DNA of 64,000 nucleotides, taken from positions 52,789 through 116,788 of the forward strand of contig NZ_JACSPN010000008.1 in the NCBI RefSeq assembly GCF_015142735.1, written 5' to 3'. The position numbers and the translations under genes are program-made. Shown piece after piece: positions 43,599 to 55,313 of this stretch. Source of the stretch: Oerskovia douganii. GTDB taxonomy: Bacteria > Actinomycetota > Actinomycetes > Actinomycetales > Cellulomonadaceae. The notes below the pieces were generated by a model. That model was not told the origin of the DNA and made no database searches. It saw nothing but the letters and a program-made list of their open reading frames with translations. How positions within the stretch are numbered: position 1 is the first letter of the stretch; every line of letters begins with the position of its first letter.

Positions 43599-45008
43599 TC
43601 ACGCCTGCGGCGGGCGCGTCATCGACAGGACGTCGAGCGCCGTGTCGAGCTGCTCCTCGGTGACCTCGCCGCGCTCGACGAAGCCCAGGTCGATCACGGC
43701 CTCGCGGACCGTGAGGCCCTGCTTGACCGAGTGCTTGGCGACCTTGGCCGCCGCCTCGTAGCCGATCACGCGGTTGAGCGGCGTGACGATCGACGGCGAG
43801 GACTCCGCGAGGGCACGCGCGCGCTCGACGTTGGCCGTGATGCCGACGACGGTCTTGTCCGCGAGCACGACCGACGCGTTCGACAGCAGGCGGATCGACT
43901 CCAGGACGCCCAGTGCGATGACCGGGATCTGCACGTTGAGCTCGAAGCTCCCGGAGGCCCCGGCCCACGCCACGGTCGCGTCGTTGCCGATCACGCGCGC
44001 GGCGATCATGAGGACGGCCTCCGGCACGACCGGGTTGACCTTGCCCGGCATGATCGACGAACCGGGCTGCAGGTCCGGGATGAAGATCTCGCCTAGGCCC
44101 GTGTTAGGGCCCGAGCCCATCCAGCGCAGGTCGTTGCAGATCTTCGTGATCGAGACCGCGATGGTGCGCAGCGCACCCGAGAGCTCGACGAGACCGTCGC
44201 GCGAGCTCTGTGCCTCGAAGTGGTCGCGTGCCTCGGTCAGGGGCAGGCCCGTGTCCTCGACCAGCAGGGCGATGACGCGCTGCGGGAACCCGGCGGGCGT
44301 GTTGATGCCCGTGCCGACGGCCGTGCCGCCCAGGGGTACCTCGGCCGCGCGGGGGAGCGCGGACTGCAGCCGCTCGATGCCGTAGCGCATGGCCGCGGCG
44401 TACCCGCCGAACTCCTGGCCGAGCGTGACCGGGGTCGCGTCCATGAGGTGCGTGCGGCCCGACTTCACGACCGTCGCGAACTCGGCCGCCTTGGCCTCGA
44501 GAGCCTCCGCGAGGTGCGTCAGCGCCGGGATCAGGTCGTGCACGACCCCCGCGGTCGCGGCCAGGTGCACCGACGTCGGGAAGACGTCGTTGGACGACTG
44601 GGACGCGTTGACGTGGTCGTTCGGGTGGACCTCGCGACCCAGCGAGCGCGTGGCGAGCGTCGCGAGGACCTCGTTGGTGTTCATGTTCGACGACGTGCCG
44701 GAGCCCGTCTGGAAGATGTCGATCGGGAAGTGCGCGTCGTGCGCGCCCGAGGCGACCTCGTCGGCCGCGGCCACGATGGCGGCCGCGACGTCCTCGTCGA
44801 GCACCCCCAGCTCGGCGTTGGCGCGTGCTGCGGCCTTCTTGACACGAGCGAGGGCCTCGATGTGGCTGCGCTCGAGAGGAGTGCCCGACAGCGGGAAGTT
44901 CTCCACGGCGCGCTGCGTCTGCGCGCGGTAGAGGGCGGCCGCGGGGACGCGGACCTCACCCATGGTGTCGTGCTCGATGCGGTAGTCGGTGGCGTCGGCA
45001 GAAGTCAT
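43599..45008 (-). CDS. fumC: Fumarase, class II
   Basis: Interconverts fumarate and malate in the citric acid cycle. The 469-residue iron-independent enzyme has [14 protein letters not shown], the catalytic-histidine region [17 protein letters not shown] and the signature [11 protein letters not shown]. Length and motifs are standard. No clear Shine-Dalgarno sequence precedes the ATG (ATTAGCCCC lies immediately before it). The neighbouring carbonic anhydrase is on the same strand 105 bases upstream, so shared transcription is possible but not required. Confidence 0.96.
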   Translation of the reverse strand: MTSADATDYRIEHDTMGEVRVPAAALYRAQTQRAVENFPLSGTPLERSHIEALARVKKAAARANAELGVLDEDVAAAIVAAADEVASGAHDAHFPIDIFQTGSGTSSNMNTNEVLATLATRSLGREVHPNDHVNASQSSNDVFPTSVHLAATAGVVHDLIPALTHLAEALEAKAAEFATVVKSGRTHLMDATPVTLGQEFGGYAAAMRYGIERLQSALPRAAEVPLGGTAVGTGINTPAGFPQRVIALLVEDTGLPLTEARDHFEAQSSRDGLVELSGALRTIAVSITKICNDLRWMGSGPNTGLGEIFIPDLQPGSSIMPGKVNPVVPEAVLMIAARVIGNDATVAWAGASGSFELNVQIPVIALGVLESIRLLSNASVVLADKTVVGITANVERARALAESSPSIVTPLNRVIGYEAAAKVAKHSVKQGLTVREAVIDLGFVERGEVTEEQLDTALDVLSMTRPPQA

Positions 45009-45113
45009 GGGGCTAATGGTGCCGCACGATCACGAGTGATCTCGAACCCGGCCGCGGGGTGGGTGCGTGCTGCACGCCACCCGCGCGGGCCGGTCCCGGC
45101 ACGGGGGAGCCGG

Positions 45114-45794
45114 TCAGACGTCCGGGGTCTCGCCGACGTCGCCGACCACCTCGACGAGCCGGGCGCGGCCGTCGGCGAGCGTGTACTCGACGCCGACGAT
45201 CGCGAGCCGCCCCTCGGCCACGGCATCTGCCAGGGCCGCCGAGTAGCCGTGCAGCATGTCCACGGTGTGGCGCACGTGCTCGCGGCGCAGCGTGTCCGGG
45301 TCGACCGCGGACACGCCGCCCGAGGTGCTCGTGATGTTGACGATCGAGGGGATCACCCGGTCGACGACCGCTCGGACGAACCCGTCGGCCTGCTCACCCG
45401 TCGCGAGGGTGTGGGCGGCTGCGGCGATCGCCCCGCAGCTGTCGTGGCCGAGCACGACCACGAGCGGCGTCCCGAGGATGTTGACCCCGTACTCGATCGA
45501 GCCGATCACGGTCGTGTCGAGGACGTGGCCTGCGGTCCGCACGACGAACACGTCGCCCAGGCCCTGGTCGAAGATGATCTCGGCGGCCACGCGGGAGTCG
45601 GCGCACCCGAAGATCACGGTGTGCGGGTGCTGGGCCACGCTGAGCTCGGCCCGGCGGACGGCGCCCTGGGACGGATGTTCCATCTCGTCCCGGACGAACC
45701 GCCCGTTGCCGTCACGGAGCCTGGCCCAGGCCTCGGCGGGGGTCGTGGGAGGTGCGGTGTCTTGGATGCTGCCGTTCGTCGTCACAACTTCCAT
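45114..45794 (-). CDS. Beta-class carbonic anhydrase
   Basis: Interconverts CO2 and bicarbonate. 226 residues. The zinc site is complete: C64 and D66 (FGCADSR), H117 and C120 (LGHDSCGA), with R68 paired to D66 as in the family. No signal peptide, so it is cytoplasmic. The ATG at 45794 has no strong ribosome binding site; a GTG two codons upstream is an alternative. It is divergent from the sugar transporter operon. Confidence 0.92.
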   Translation of the reverse strand: MEVVTTNGSIQDTAPPTTPAEAWARLRDGNGRFVRDEMEHPSQGAVRRAELSVAQHPHTVIFGCADSRVAAEIIFDQGLGDVFVVRTAGHVLDTTVIGSIEYGVNILGTPLVVVLGHDSCGAIAAAAHTLATGEQADGFVRAVVDRVIPSIVNITSTSGGVSAVDPDTLRREHVRHTVDMLHGYSAALADAVAEGRLAIVGVEYTLADGRARLVEVVGDVGETPDV

Positions 45795-46074
45795 GGTCAC
45801 GCACGAGCGTCCCGTTCCTCGTCGCCGTCCCACACTCTGACCAGACCCGTGGACGAGGTGGCCCTCCTGGGGGACCCGCGAGGCGCCGTCGGGGGCGGTC
45901 CTCGCCGGGTCGTGATGGCCCGCGACGGGCCCTCGGTCGCCCCGCGACGGGCCTTCAGAAATGTCCCTCCCGTGGCGAGTCGTCCCGTGACGGTGTAGCC
46001 CTAGTACCAGGAAAAACCCGATGACGGGCACGTCGAAGCGCCCGTCGGAGGGCAGGATCGACGAAGGGGAGACC

Positions 46075-47370
46075 GTGCACCGACGCACCCGGGCACTCGC
46101 CGCGGCACTGGCCGTCGCGACGATCGTGCCGCTCGCCGCGTGCAGCACCGGGGAAGGCTCCGGCCCGCCCGTGCTCACCTGGTACATCAACCCCGACAAC
46201 GGGGGACAGGCCGCGATCGCCGCGTCGTGCAGCGAGGCCTCGGGCGGCGCGTACCGCATCGAGACGTCGCTCCTGCCACGCGACGCCGCCGCCCAGCGCG
46301 AGCAGCTCGCCCGCCGCCTCGCCGCCAAGGACGCCTCGATCGACCTCATGAGCCTCGACCCGCCGTTCATCCCCGAGCTGTCCGAGGCCGGTTTCCTGGC
46401 CCCCGTGCCGGAGGACGTCGCGACGGCCACGACGCAGGACGTCGTCCAGGGGGCGATCGACGGCTCGACGTGGAAGGGCGAGCTCGTCGCGATCCCGTTC
46501 TGGGCCAACACCCAGCTCCTCTGGTACCGCAAGTCCGTCGCCCAGGCGGCGGGGCTCGACCTCACGCAACCCGTCACGTGGGACCAGATCGTCACCGCGG
46601 CCCAGGACCAGGACAAGTACCTCGCGGTGCAGGGAGCCAAGGCCGAGTCGTTGACCGTGTGGATCAACGCCCTGGTCGAGTCGGGGGGCGGGCAGATCCT
46701 GGAGAACCCCGAGGCACCCGCGGACGAGCTCACGCTCGGCCTCGAGACCGACGCGGGGCGCAACGCCGCGCGGATCATCGGGGAGATCGGCAGCTCGGGC
46801 GTGGGCGGCCCGGGCCTGCCCAGCGAGGACGAGGCCGCGTCGCTGACCCTGTTCCAGGGGGACAAGGGCTCGTTCATGGTCAACTGGCCGTTCGTGTGGT
46901 CCTCGACCCTGGGGGGCGTCGACGCCGGCTCGCTCGACCAGGCGCTCCTCGACGACATCGGCTGGACGCTGTACCCGCAGGCCGTCGAGGGCCAGGAGAC
47001 CCGTCCGCCGTATGGCGGCATCAGCATCGGCGTCGGGGCGTTCAGCGAGCACACGGACCTGTCGTACGAGGCCGCGCAGTGCATCGTGAGCGCCGAGAAC
47101 CAGGCCTCGTACATGGTCTCGGACGGGAACCCCGCGGCGAGCACCGCGGCCTACGACGACCCCGCCGTGCAGGAGGCCTACCCCATGTACGACGTGATCC
47201 GGCAGTCGCTCGAGCAGGCCGCACCACGGCCGCAGACACCGTTCTACAACGAGGTCTCGACGGGGCTCCAGCAGACCTGGTACCCGCCCGCGAGCGTGAC
47301 CGAGGACGGCACCCCCGTGACGTCGACCGAGTTCATCACCGCCGTCCTGCGAGGGGAGCGTCTGCTGTGA
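46075..47370 (+). CDS. Sugar ABC transporter substrate-binding lipoprotein
   Basis: Captures a sugar outside the membrane and delivers it to the permeases that follow. The 431-residue protein has a lipoprotein signal ending in PLAAC with the acylated C23, and the extracellular binding-protein fold of the maltose/trehalose group (ESLTVWINALVESGGG, VNWPFVWSS, NPAASTAAYDDP). Its sequence and the gene order with two permeases and an ATPase resemble the mycobacterial trehalose importer LpqY-SugABC; the true substrate is not proven. AAGGGGAG precedes the GTG; an in-frame ATG at 46021 is less likely. It overlaps the next gene by 4 bases. Confidence 0.88.
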   Translation: MHRRTRALAAALAVATIVPLAACSTGEGSGPPVLTWYINPDNGGQAAIAASCSEASGGAYRIETSLLPRDAAAQREQLARRLAAKDASIDLMSLDPPFIPELSEAGFLAPVPEDVATATTQDVVQGAIDGSTWKGELVAIPFWANTQLLWYRKSVAQAAGLDLTQPVTWDQIVTAAQDQDKYLAVQGAKAESLTVWINALVESGGGQILENPEAPADELTLGLETDAGRNAARIIGEIGSSGVGGPGLPSEDEAASLTLFQGDKGSFMVNWPFVWSSTLGGVDAGSLDQALLDDIGWTLYPQAVEGQETRPPYGGISIGVGAFSEHTDLSYEAAQCIVSAENQASYMVSDGNPAASTAAYDDPAVQEAYPMYDVIRQSLEQAAPRPQTPFYNEVSTGLQQTWYPPASVTEDGTPVTSTEFITAVLRGERLL

Positions 47371-48368
47371 GCGCCGACACCCGGGGCGCCCGCCGCGCCC
47401 AGCCCGAGCCGGACCCCGCGTCCGGCACCTCGCCGGACCTGGTTCCCGACAAGAAGGCCAAGGCCGCGCGCAGCGACCGGGCCAGGGCCGAGGCCCGCCT
47501 CGGCTGGTACCTCGCCGGCCCCGCGTTCGTCGTCATGCTGGCCGTGACCCTCTACCCGATCCTCCAGGCGGTCTACGACTCGCTGTTCAACTACAAGCTC
47601 ACCGCGCCCGACGACCGCACGTTCGTCGGGCTCGGCAACTACGCCGTGATCCTCACGGACTTCGTCTGGTGGCGCGACTTCGCCGTGACGTTCTTCATCA
47701 TGGTCGTGTCGGTGGTCGTCGAGCTCGTCCTGGGCTTCGCGCTCGCGCTCGTGATGCACCGCGCGATCAAGCGCCTGCGTGGGCCGCTGCGCACCGCGAT
47801 CCTCGTGCCGTACGGCATCATCACCGTGGTCTCGGCCTTCGCGTGGTTCTACGCGTTCGACATCACGTCCGGATACGTCAACAGCTGGTTCGACTGGGTG
47901 CCCGGGATCGGGCCGGACCTCAACTGGTTCGCGCAGCAGGGCACGAGCCTGTTCGTCATCATCGCGTCCGAGGTCTGGAAGACCACGCCCTTCATCTCGC
48001 TGCTGCTGCTCGCGGGCCTGGCCCAGGTGCCGAGCGACCTCGAGGAGGCCGCGAAGGTCGACGGTGCCACCGCGTGGCAGCGCTTCTCGCGCGTGATCGT
48101 GCCCAACATGAAGGCCGCGATCATGGTCGCCGTCCTGTTCCGTGCGCTCGACGCGTTCCGCATCTTCGACAACGTCTTCATCATGACCAACGGCGCGAAC
48201 AACACGGAGGTGCTGTCCTTGCTGGCCTACCGGACCTCGATCGGCCAGCTCCAGATCGGCATGGGCTCGGCCATCTCCGTCCTGCTGTTCCTGTGCGTGA
48301 TCGGCATCTGCTTCGTGGCGATCAAGCTGTTCAAGGTGGATCTGGCCGGCGCACGAGGGGAGCGATGA
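47367..48368 (+). CDS. Sugar ABC transporter permease (MalF/SugA type)
   Basis: A 333-residue inner-membrane permease with six or seven helices and the cytoplasmic EAA motif EEAAKVDGATAWQRFSRVIVP, which docks the ATPase. A charged 45-residue N-terminal tail precedes the first helix. The start GTG overlaps the stop of the binding-protein gene (GTGA) and its stop overlaps the next permease (ATGA), so the genes are translated together. Confidence 0.92.
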   Translation: MSADTRGARRAQPEPDPASGTSPDLVPDKKAKAARSDRARAEARLGWYLAGPAFVVMLAVTLYPILQAVYDSLFNYKLTAPDDRTFVGLGNYAVILTDFVWWRDFAVTFFIMVVSVVVELVLGFALALVMHRAIKRLRGPLRTAILVPYGIITVVSAFAWFYAFDITSGYVNSWFDWVPGIGPDLNWFAQQGTSLFVIIASEVWKTTPFISLLLLAGLAQVPSDLEEAAKVDGATAWQRFSRVIVPNMKAAIMVAVLFRALDAFRIFDNVFIMTNGANNTEVLSLLAYRTSIGQLQIGMGSAISVLLFLCVIGICFVAIKLFKVDLAGARGER

Positions 48369-49219
48369 TGGGCAGCGTCCTGAGCACCAGGGCCCGCGTC
48401 TGGTGGGCCGTCATCACTGTCGTCGTCCTGGTCGGCGCCCTGTTCCCCGTGGTCTCGATCCTCATGACGAGCTTCAAGGGACCCAGCGACCTCAACTCCG
48501 GCACGTTCCTGCCGCCGCAGTGGAGCACCACGAACTACGAGCAGATCCTGTCCTCGGGCGGGTCGGCCCAGGAGCTGTTCCTGTCGGCGCTGCGGAACTC
48601 GGTCGGCATCTCGCTCATCGCGACCGTGATCGCGGTCGTGCTCGCGACGCTCGCCGCGTACGCGATCGCGCGTCTGAACTTCCCGGGCAAGCGCCTGATC
48701 CTCACGACCGCGCTGGGCGTCTCGATCTTCCCCGTGGTCTCGATCGTGACGCCCCTGTTCAACCTGTGGCGCAACATCGGGCTCTACGACACCTGGCTCG
48801 GCCTGATCATCCCGTACCTGTCGCTCACGCTCCCGATCTCGATCTGGACGCTCGCGGCGTTCTTCCGCCAGATCCCGTGGGAGCTCGAGCAGGCCGCGCA
48901 GGTCGACGGCGCGACGCCCTGGCAGGCGTTCCGCAAGGTCATCGTGCCCCTCGCGGCCCCGGGCGTCTTCACGACCGCGCTCATCGCGTTCTTCATCGCG
49001 TGGAACGACTTCGTGTACGGCATCTCGCTGACGTCCACGAGCGCGGCCCGGCCTGTGCCGGCCGCTCTCGCGTTCTTCACGGGTGCGTCCTACTTCGAGG
49101 AGCCGACCGGCGCCATCTCGGCGGCCGCGATCGTCGTGACCATCCCCGTCGTGATCCTCGTGGTGCTGTTCCAGCGCCAGATCGTGTCGGGCCTCACGCA
49201 GGGGGCGGTCAAGGGATGA
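48365..49219 (+). CDS. Sugar ABC transporter permease (MalG/SugB type)
   Basis: A 284-residue permease with six helices and EAA motif EQAAQVDGATPWQAFRKVIVP. It pairs with the preceding permease. Two start codons are possible, ATG at 48365 (overlapping the stop) or ATG at 48368. The ATPase gene follows after 103 bases, a wider gap than between the other genes of the operon. Confidence 0.92.
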   Translation: MMGSVLSTRARVWWAVITVVVLVGALFPVVSILMTSFKGPSDLNSGTFLPPQWSTTNYEQILSSGGSAQELFLSALRNSVGISLIATVIAVVLATLAAYAIARLNFPGKRLILTTALGVSIFPVVSIVTPLFNLWRNIGLYDTWLGLIIPYLSLTLPISIWTLAAFFRQIPWELEQAAQVDGATPWQAFRKVIVPLAAPGVFTTALIAFFIAWNDFVYGISLTSTSAARPVPAALAFFTGASYFEEPTGAISAAAIVVTIPVVILVVLFQRQIVSGLTQGAVKG

Positions 49220-49322
49220 GCGGCCTCCCCGGCACGACGGCGCCGCCCACCCCACGCGGTCGGGTCACCCCGCCGCGCCCCCGCACCCTTCGCTGCCCGA
49301 CCCCAGACCGAGGAGAGAGCTG

Positions 49323-50579
<1,257 letters not shown>

Positions 50580-50598
50580 CGCGCCTGCGCGGCGCGGG

Positions 50599-50862
50599 TC
50601 AGTCGTCCTCGGTGGCGTCGTCCTGCGTGCCGCCGGAGGGGCCGGCGACGTCGGCGGCGCGGGCCGACGCGAGGCGCTCGCGGGCGCCGTCGAGCCACTG
50701 CTGGCAGCGGGCGGCGAGGGCCTCGCCGCGCTCCCACAGGGCGAGCGAGGCCTCGAGCGGCTCGCCGCCGGCCTCGAGGCGGGTCACGACGTGGACCAGC
50801 TCGTCGCGCGCCTGCTCGTAGGTGAGGTCGGCGACGTCGGTGTTGCTCGGGGTGGTGCTCAT
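50599..50862 (-). CDS. xseB: Exodeoxyribonuclease VII small subunit
   Basis: An 87-residue protein with the family core [28 protein letters not shown] and [15 protein letters not shown]. XseB binds along XseA to form exonuclease VII, which degrades single-stranded DNA. The last 20 residues are a polar acidic tail. It lies 62 bases downstream of xseA on the same strand. Confidence 0.92.
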   Translation of the reverse strand: MSTTPSNTDVADLTYEQARDELVHVVTRLEAGGEPLEASLALWERGEALAARCQQWLDGARERLASARAADVAGPSGGTQDDATEDD

Positions 50863-50924
50863 GGTGGTGGGCCTTCCTGGGGCTGGTCTGGTGGGGTCGG
50901 TGCTGCGCTGCTGGCCGGACGGGC

Positions 50925-52208
50925 TCAGCGCACGGTCGCGTCGATCGCGCCGCTCGCGAGCCGCACGTGCAGGGAGTCGCCGGGGCTCACGTCGTCGGGG
51001 GAGCGGACGATCCCGCCGTCCGGTCCGTGCACGACGGCGTAGCCCCGCTCGAGCGTCGAGGCGGGGGACAGCGCGCGCACCTGGGCGGCGAGCCGGTCGA
51101 CCTCGCCGTGCGCGCGCAGCAGGATCGCGTCGAGCGAGCGCCTGGCCCGGTCCCGCGCGGCGAGGACCTGCTGCTCACGCGTGGTGATCATGGTCTCGGG
51201 GGCGGCGAGCACGGGGCGGGAGCGGGCGCTGTCGAGGCGGGACTGCTCGCGCTGGAGCTGGTGCGTGATCGCTGCCCGGATCCGGGAGCGGGCCTGCAGG
51301 ACGCGTGCGCGCTCCTCGCCCACGTCGGGGACGATCCGCTTGGCGGCGTCCGTGGGCGTGGAGGCGCGGTAGTCGGCGACCAGGTCCAGGAGCGGGGTGT
51401 CGGTCTCGTGGCCGATCGCGCTCACGAGCGGGGTGCGGCAGGCCGCGGCGGCGCGCACGAGGGCCTCGTTGCTGAAGGGCAGGAGGTCCTCGACCGCGCC
51501 ACCGCCGCGCGCGACCACGATCACGTCGACGTCGGGGCGGGCGTCGAGCTCGGCGATCGCGGCGCTCACCTGGGCGACGGCGCCCGTGCCCTGGACCGCT
51601 ACCTCGCGGATCTCGAAGCGGACCTGGGGCCAGCGCGCACGGGCGTTGACCACCACGTCGTGCTCGGCCTTGGACTCCCGGCCGCACACGAGCCCCACGA
51701 CCGCGGGCAGGAACGGGAGCGGCACCTTGCGGTCCGCGTCGAACAGGCCCTCGGCGGCCAGGACGCGCTTGAGGTGCTCGATCCGGGCCAGGAGCTCGCC
51801 GATGCCGACGGTCCGGACCTCGGTCGCCTGGAGCTGGAACGACCCGCGCTTGGGCCAGAACACGGGCTTGGCGTGCACCACGACGTGCGCCCCCTCGCTG
51901 AGGGGTGTGCTCGTGGCCGCGAAGACCTTGGCCATCGCGGCGACCGGGAGCGACATGTCGGCGTCGGTGTCGCGGAGCGTGAGGAAGGCCATCGGGGCGC
52001 CGGGACGGCGGTTGAGCTGCACGACCTGTCCCTCGACCCACACGGGCGCCATCTTGTCGATGTACGCCGTGATCTTGCTCGACAGCAGCCTGACCGGCCA
52101 CGGGTGCTCGGGGCTCGTGTCGAGGGCCCGGGCGGGGAGCGGGGCCGGCGGCGTGGCAGGAGCGGTGGGGTCGGCTGGTTCGGCGCGGTCGGCGGGTCGG
52201 TCGGTCAC
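50925..52208 (-). CDS. xseA: Exodeoxyribonuclease VII large subunit
   Basis: The catalytic subunit of exonuclease VII, which cuts single-stranded DNA from both ends. 427 residues: an N-terminal OB fold (about 40-135; [13 protein letters not shown]), the catalytic domain with [51 protein letters not shown], and a C-terminal coiled coil. The length is normal. GTG start. It is divergent from ispH across 172 bases. Confidence 0.94.
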   Translation of the reverse strand: MTDRPADRAEPADPTAPATPPAPLPARALDTSPEHPWPVRLLSSKITAYIDKMAPVWVEGQVVQLNRRPGAPMAFLTLRDTDADMSLPVAAMAKVFAATSTPLSEGAHVVVHAKPVFWPKRGSFQLQATEVRTVGIGELLARIEHLKRVLAAEGLFDADRKVPLPFLPAVVGLVCGRESKAEHDVVVNARARWPQVRFEIREVAVQGTGAVAQVSAAIAELDARPDVDVIVVARGGGAVEDLLPFSNEALVRAAAACRTPLVSAIGHETDTPLLDLVADYRASTPTDAAKRIVPDVGEERARVLQARSRIRAAITHQLQREQSRLDSARSRPVLAAPETMITTREQQVLAARDRARRSLDAILLRAHGEVDRLAAQVRALSPASTLERGYAVVHGPDGGIVRSPDDVSPGDSLHVRLASGAIDATVR

Positions 52209-52368
52209 GGGTCAAGCCTGCCTCATGCGTGTGACAGGCGCCGGTCCCGCACCGCACCGGTCGGCCTCGGCGAGCAGACCCGTGAGGATCCTGTGGAGTT
52301 GCTGCCAGGACCTGGCCCGGACCGCGCCGGGACCGGGGGGACGGGCCCGGTCCCGGAGGCCCGTCGCC

Positions 52369-52374
52369 TAGACT
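52369..52374 (+). promoter_or_regulatory. -10 box of ispH (leaderless)
   Basis: TAGACT lies 6 bases before the GTG of ispH, and no ribosome binding site is present. The same hexamer precedes ychF. Confidence 0.55.
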
Positions 52375-52380
52375 CGTGGG

Positions 52381-53400
52381 GTGACTTCCCCGACTGGTAA
52401 GCGTGTCCTCCTCGCCGCCCCCCGCGGCTACTGCGCGGGCGTCGACCGTGCCGTGATCGCGGTCGAGAAGGCGCTCGAGCACTACGGCGCCCCCGTGTAC
52501 GTCCGCAAGGAGATCGTCCACAACAAGTACGTCGTCGAGTCGCTGAGCGACAAGGGCGCCGTCTTCGTGAACGAGACCGACGAGGTGCCGGAGGGCGCGC
52601 GCGTCGTGTTCTCGGCGCACGGGGTCTCGCCCGCGGTCCACGAGGCCGCTGCCGAGCGCAACCTGCAGACGATCGACGCGACGTGCCCCCTGGTCACCAA
52701 GGTCCACAAGGAGGCCGTGCGCTTCGCGGCGGACGACTACGACATCCTGCTGATCGGGCACGAGGGCCACGAGGAGGTCGAGGGCACCGCGGGCGAGGCG
52801 CCGGACCACGTCCAGATCGTCAACTCGCCCGACGACGCGGTGAACGTCACGGTCCGCGACCCGGAGAAGGTCGTGTGGATCTCGCAGACCACGCTGTCGG
52901 TCGACGAGACCATGGAGACGGTCGACCGGCTGCGCGAGCGGTTCCCGACGCTGCAGAACCCGCCGTCGGACGACATCTGCTACGCGACGCAGAACCGTCA
53001 GGTGGCGGTGAAGAAGCTCGCGCCCGAGTGCGAGCTCGTGATCGTGGTGGGCTCGGCGAACTCGTCGAACTCGGTGCGTCTGGTCGAGGTGGCGCTGAAT
53101 GCCGGTGCGGACGCGTCGTACCGCATCGACCGCGCGCAGGAGATGGACGAGTCCTGGCTCGACGGCGTCACGACCGTCGGCGTCACCTCGGGCGCCTCGG
53201 TCCCCGAGATCCTGGTCAACGACGTCCTGGCGTACCTGGCCGAGCGCGGGTACGGCGACGTGCAGGAGGTGCGCACCGCGACCGAGGACCTCATGTTCTC
53301 GCTCCCCAAGGAGCTGCGCGCGGACCTCAAGGCCGCGGGCAACGCGCCCGCACGTCCGCGCCGCGAGAACCGGACGTCGCTCTCGGTCGAGCCCGTCTGA
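52381..53400 (+). CDS. ispH: 4-hydroxy-3-methylbut-2-enyl diphosphate reductase
   Basis: The last enzyme of the MEP isoprenoid pathway. 339 residues with the three iron-sulfur ligands C18 (RGYCAGV), C102 (DATCPLV) and C200 (DDICYAT), plus [10 protein letters not shown] and [12 protein letters not shown]. Cytoplasmic. The GTG start is set by the -10 box immediately upstream. A perfect hairpin follows. Confidence 0.97.
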   Translation: MTSPTGKRVLLAAPRGYCAGVDRAVIAVEKALEHYGAPVYVRKEIVHNKYVVESLSDKGAVFVNETDEVPEGARVVFSAHGVSPAVHEAAAERNLQTIDATCPLVTKVHKEAVRFAADDYDILLIGHEGHEEVEGTAGEAPDHVQIVNSPDDAVNVTVRDPEKVVWISQTTLSVDETMETVDRLRERFPTLQNPPSDDICYATQNRQVAVKKLAPECELVIVVGSANSSNSVRLVEVALNAGADASYRIDRAQEMDESWLDGVTTVGVTSGASVPEILVNDVLAYLAERGYGDVQEVRTATEDLMFSLPKELRADLKAAGNAPARPRRENRTSLSVEPV

Positions 53401-53415
53401 CGCCGACGCTCCGAC

Positions 53416-53460
53416 ACGCGCGAGGCCCGTCCCGGACGATCCGGGACGGGCCTCGCGCGT
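53416..53460. terminator. Bidirectional terminator between ispH and rmuC
   Basis: Perfect 21-base arms (53416-53436 and 53440-53460) with a 3-base loop CGA between two convergent genes. Confidence 0.85.
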
Positions 53461-53529
53461 CACGCGTCCGGGGACGGCCCGACGGCGTCCCTCACCGCAC
53501 GCCGGCACGGACCCGGGGCGAGGTGCGTC

Positions 53530-55152
53530 TCAGGACGCGTCCGCACCCCGGTCGCGCTCGTGCCGGCCGGGCGCGTTGACGGTGCCGAGCATCCCGGCGT
53601 CGAGCGTGCCCTCGTCGTCGCCGGGCCCGCTGGGGCCCGACCCCGCCGGGTCGGCGGCTCCGCGGCCCCCCGCAGCGATCTCGTCGATCGCGACGAAGTT
53701 CTCGTTGACCGACGCGAGGAGCTCGGGGGCGCTCACGGCGCTGAGCTGGGGGTTGGCCGCGGCGGGGGTCTCGAGGTCGTCGTCGACGACGTTGAGGTCC
53801 GCGAAGCGGCGGGCGCTCACGAGCACGCGCGTCTCGAGGGACGCGACGGTCCGGTTGTAGGAGTCGGCGGCGCCCTGGATGGACCGGCCGAGCCGGGCGA
53901 GGTGGCTGCCCATGACGGCCAGGCGCCCGTGCAGCTCCTTGCCGAGCGTGAGCACCTGCTGGGCGTTGGCGGCCAGGGCGTCCTGGCGCCACGCGTAGGC
54001 GACGGTGCGCAGCAGCGCGATCATGGTCATGGGCGCCGCGATGATGACGTTCTTCGAGACGGCGTACTCGAGGATCGACGGGTCCTGCTCGACCGCCGCG
54101 GACAGGAACGACTCGGCGGGGACGAACATGACGACGAACTCCGGCGCGGGGCTGAACTGGTCCCAGTACCTCTTGCCCGCCAGGTCGTCGATGTGCTTGC
54201 GGAAGTGGCGGGCGTGCGCGGCCAGCCGTTCGGCCCGCACCCGGGGGTCCGTCGTCTGCTGCGCGTCGAGGTAGCCGAGGAACGCGACCTTGGCGTCGAC
54301 CACGACGTTCTTGCCGCCCGCGAGCTTGATGACCATGTCGGGGCGCAGCGCCCCGTCGTCGGTGGCGACCTGGTCCTGCTCGACGAAGTCGACGTGCGGG
54401 ATCATGCCCGCAGCCTCGACGACGCGGCGGAGCTGGAGCTCGCCCCACGCACCGCGCACCTGCGAGGAGCGCAGCGCGGTCACGAGCTGGGAGGTCTCCG
54501 CGCGCAGGGCCTCGGAGTCGTGACGCATGCCGCGGACCTGCTCGGCGAGCGTGCCGTGGGCCTCGCGGCGGGCCTGCTCGGCGGCCGTGACCTCGGCCTT
54601 GACCTGGTCGAGGGCCTTGCTGAGGGGCTCGACGAGCTGCTGCACGGCCTGCTCGCGCTTGGCGAGCTCGGCCTCGCCGACCTGCTGGCTGCGCTTGAAG
54701 CGTTCCTCGGCCTGCGTGAGGAACTGCTCGGAGCTGCTCGCGAGCGCCTTGCGGGCCAGGGCCTCGAACTGGGCCTCGAGCCGCGCCTGGTCGCCGCGGA
54801 TCTCGGTGAGCCGCTTCTCGGAGCCCGCCCGCAGCTCCTCGATGGCCCGCTCGTGGTTGGCGCGCTCGATGTCGAAGCGCTCGTCCGCGGAACGCTCCGC
54901 GCCCGCGAGCTGTCGCCCGAACGCCTCGCGCTCGGTGCGGAGCTGGCGCTCGAACCCCTCGCGCTCGGCCGCGAGCCGCTCGGCGAGGCCCGCACCGCGT
55001 GCGGCCTCCTGCTGGGCCTGGGTCAGCAGGCCCGTGAGCCGGCCGATCTCGGCGCGCCCCGAGTCGGGGGAGGTGCGGCGCGCGAGCCAGCCCAGGAGTG
55101 CTCCCACGAGGAGGCCGACGACGAGCATGACCCACGGCAAGGCGTTGTCCAT
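53530..55152 (-). CDS. rmuC: DNA recombination protein RmuC homologue
   Basis: A 540-residue protein: one N-terminal membrane helix (about 6-26), a long coiled coil rich in Glu, Ala and Arg (about 30-220), then the RmuC domain with the nuclease-like fold (RGAWGELQLRRVVEAAGM, DMVIKLAGGKNVVVDAKVAFL, SKNVIIAAPMTMIALLRTVAYAWRQ). RmuC proteins limit DNA inversions and are predicted nucleases. The C-terminal 60 residues are Gly/Asp-rich and not conserved. The ATG at 55152 is chosen because the membrane helix starts right after it. Confidence 0.9.
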   Translation of the reverse strand: MDNALPWVMLVVGLLVGALLGWLARRTSPDSGRAEIGRLTGLLTQAQQEAARGAGLAERLAAEREGFERQLRTEREAFGRQLAGAERSADERFDIERANHERAIEELRAGSEKRLTEIRGDQARLEAQFEALARKALASSSEQFLTQAEERFKRSQQVGEAELAKREQAVQQLVEPLSKALDQVKAEVTAAEQARREAHGTLAEQVRGMRHDSEALRAETSQLVTALRSSQVRGAWGELQLRRVVEAAGMIPHVDFVEQDQVATDDGALRPDMVIKLAGGKNVVVDAKVAFLGYLDAQQTTDPRVRAERLAAHARHFRKHIDDLAGKRYWDQFSPAPEFVVMFVPAESFLSAAVEQDPSILEYAVSKNVIIAAPMTMIALLRTVAYAWRQDALAANAQQVLTLGKELHGRLAVMGSHLARLGRSIQGAADSYNRTVASLETRVLVSARRFADLNVVDDDLETPAAANPQLSAVSAPELLASVNENFVAIDEIAAGGRGAADPAGSGPSGPGDDEGTLDAGMLGTVNAPGRHERDRGADAS

Positions 55153-55300
55153 GCCCGCACTCTGCCAGGTGGCACCCACAGCGGAGGGGGAGCCGCGTCG
55201 TCGGGCGCGTCGCGGGCGGTGACCGTCCACCCACGGGTGATATCGCGTCTCACCAGCGAAGACATGACAAATCACAGGGGGAGCGGCGCGTGCGCTCCGC

Positions 55301-55306
55301 TACGTT
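55301..55306 (+). promoter_or_regulatory. -10 box of the ABC exporter ATPase gene (leaderless)
   Basis: TACGTT lies 7 bases before the ATG at 55314; no ribosome binding site is seen. Confidence 0.45.
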
Positions 55307-55313
55307 GGTCGGC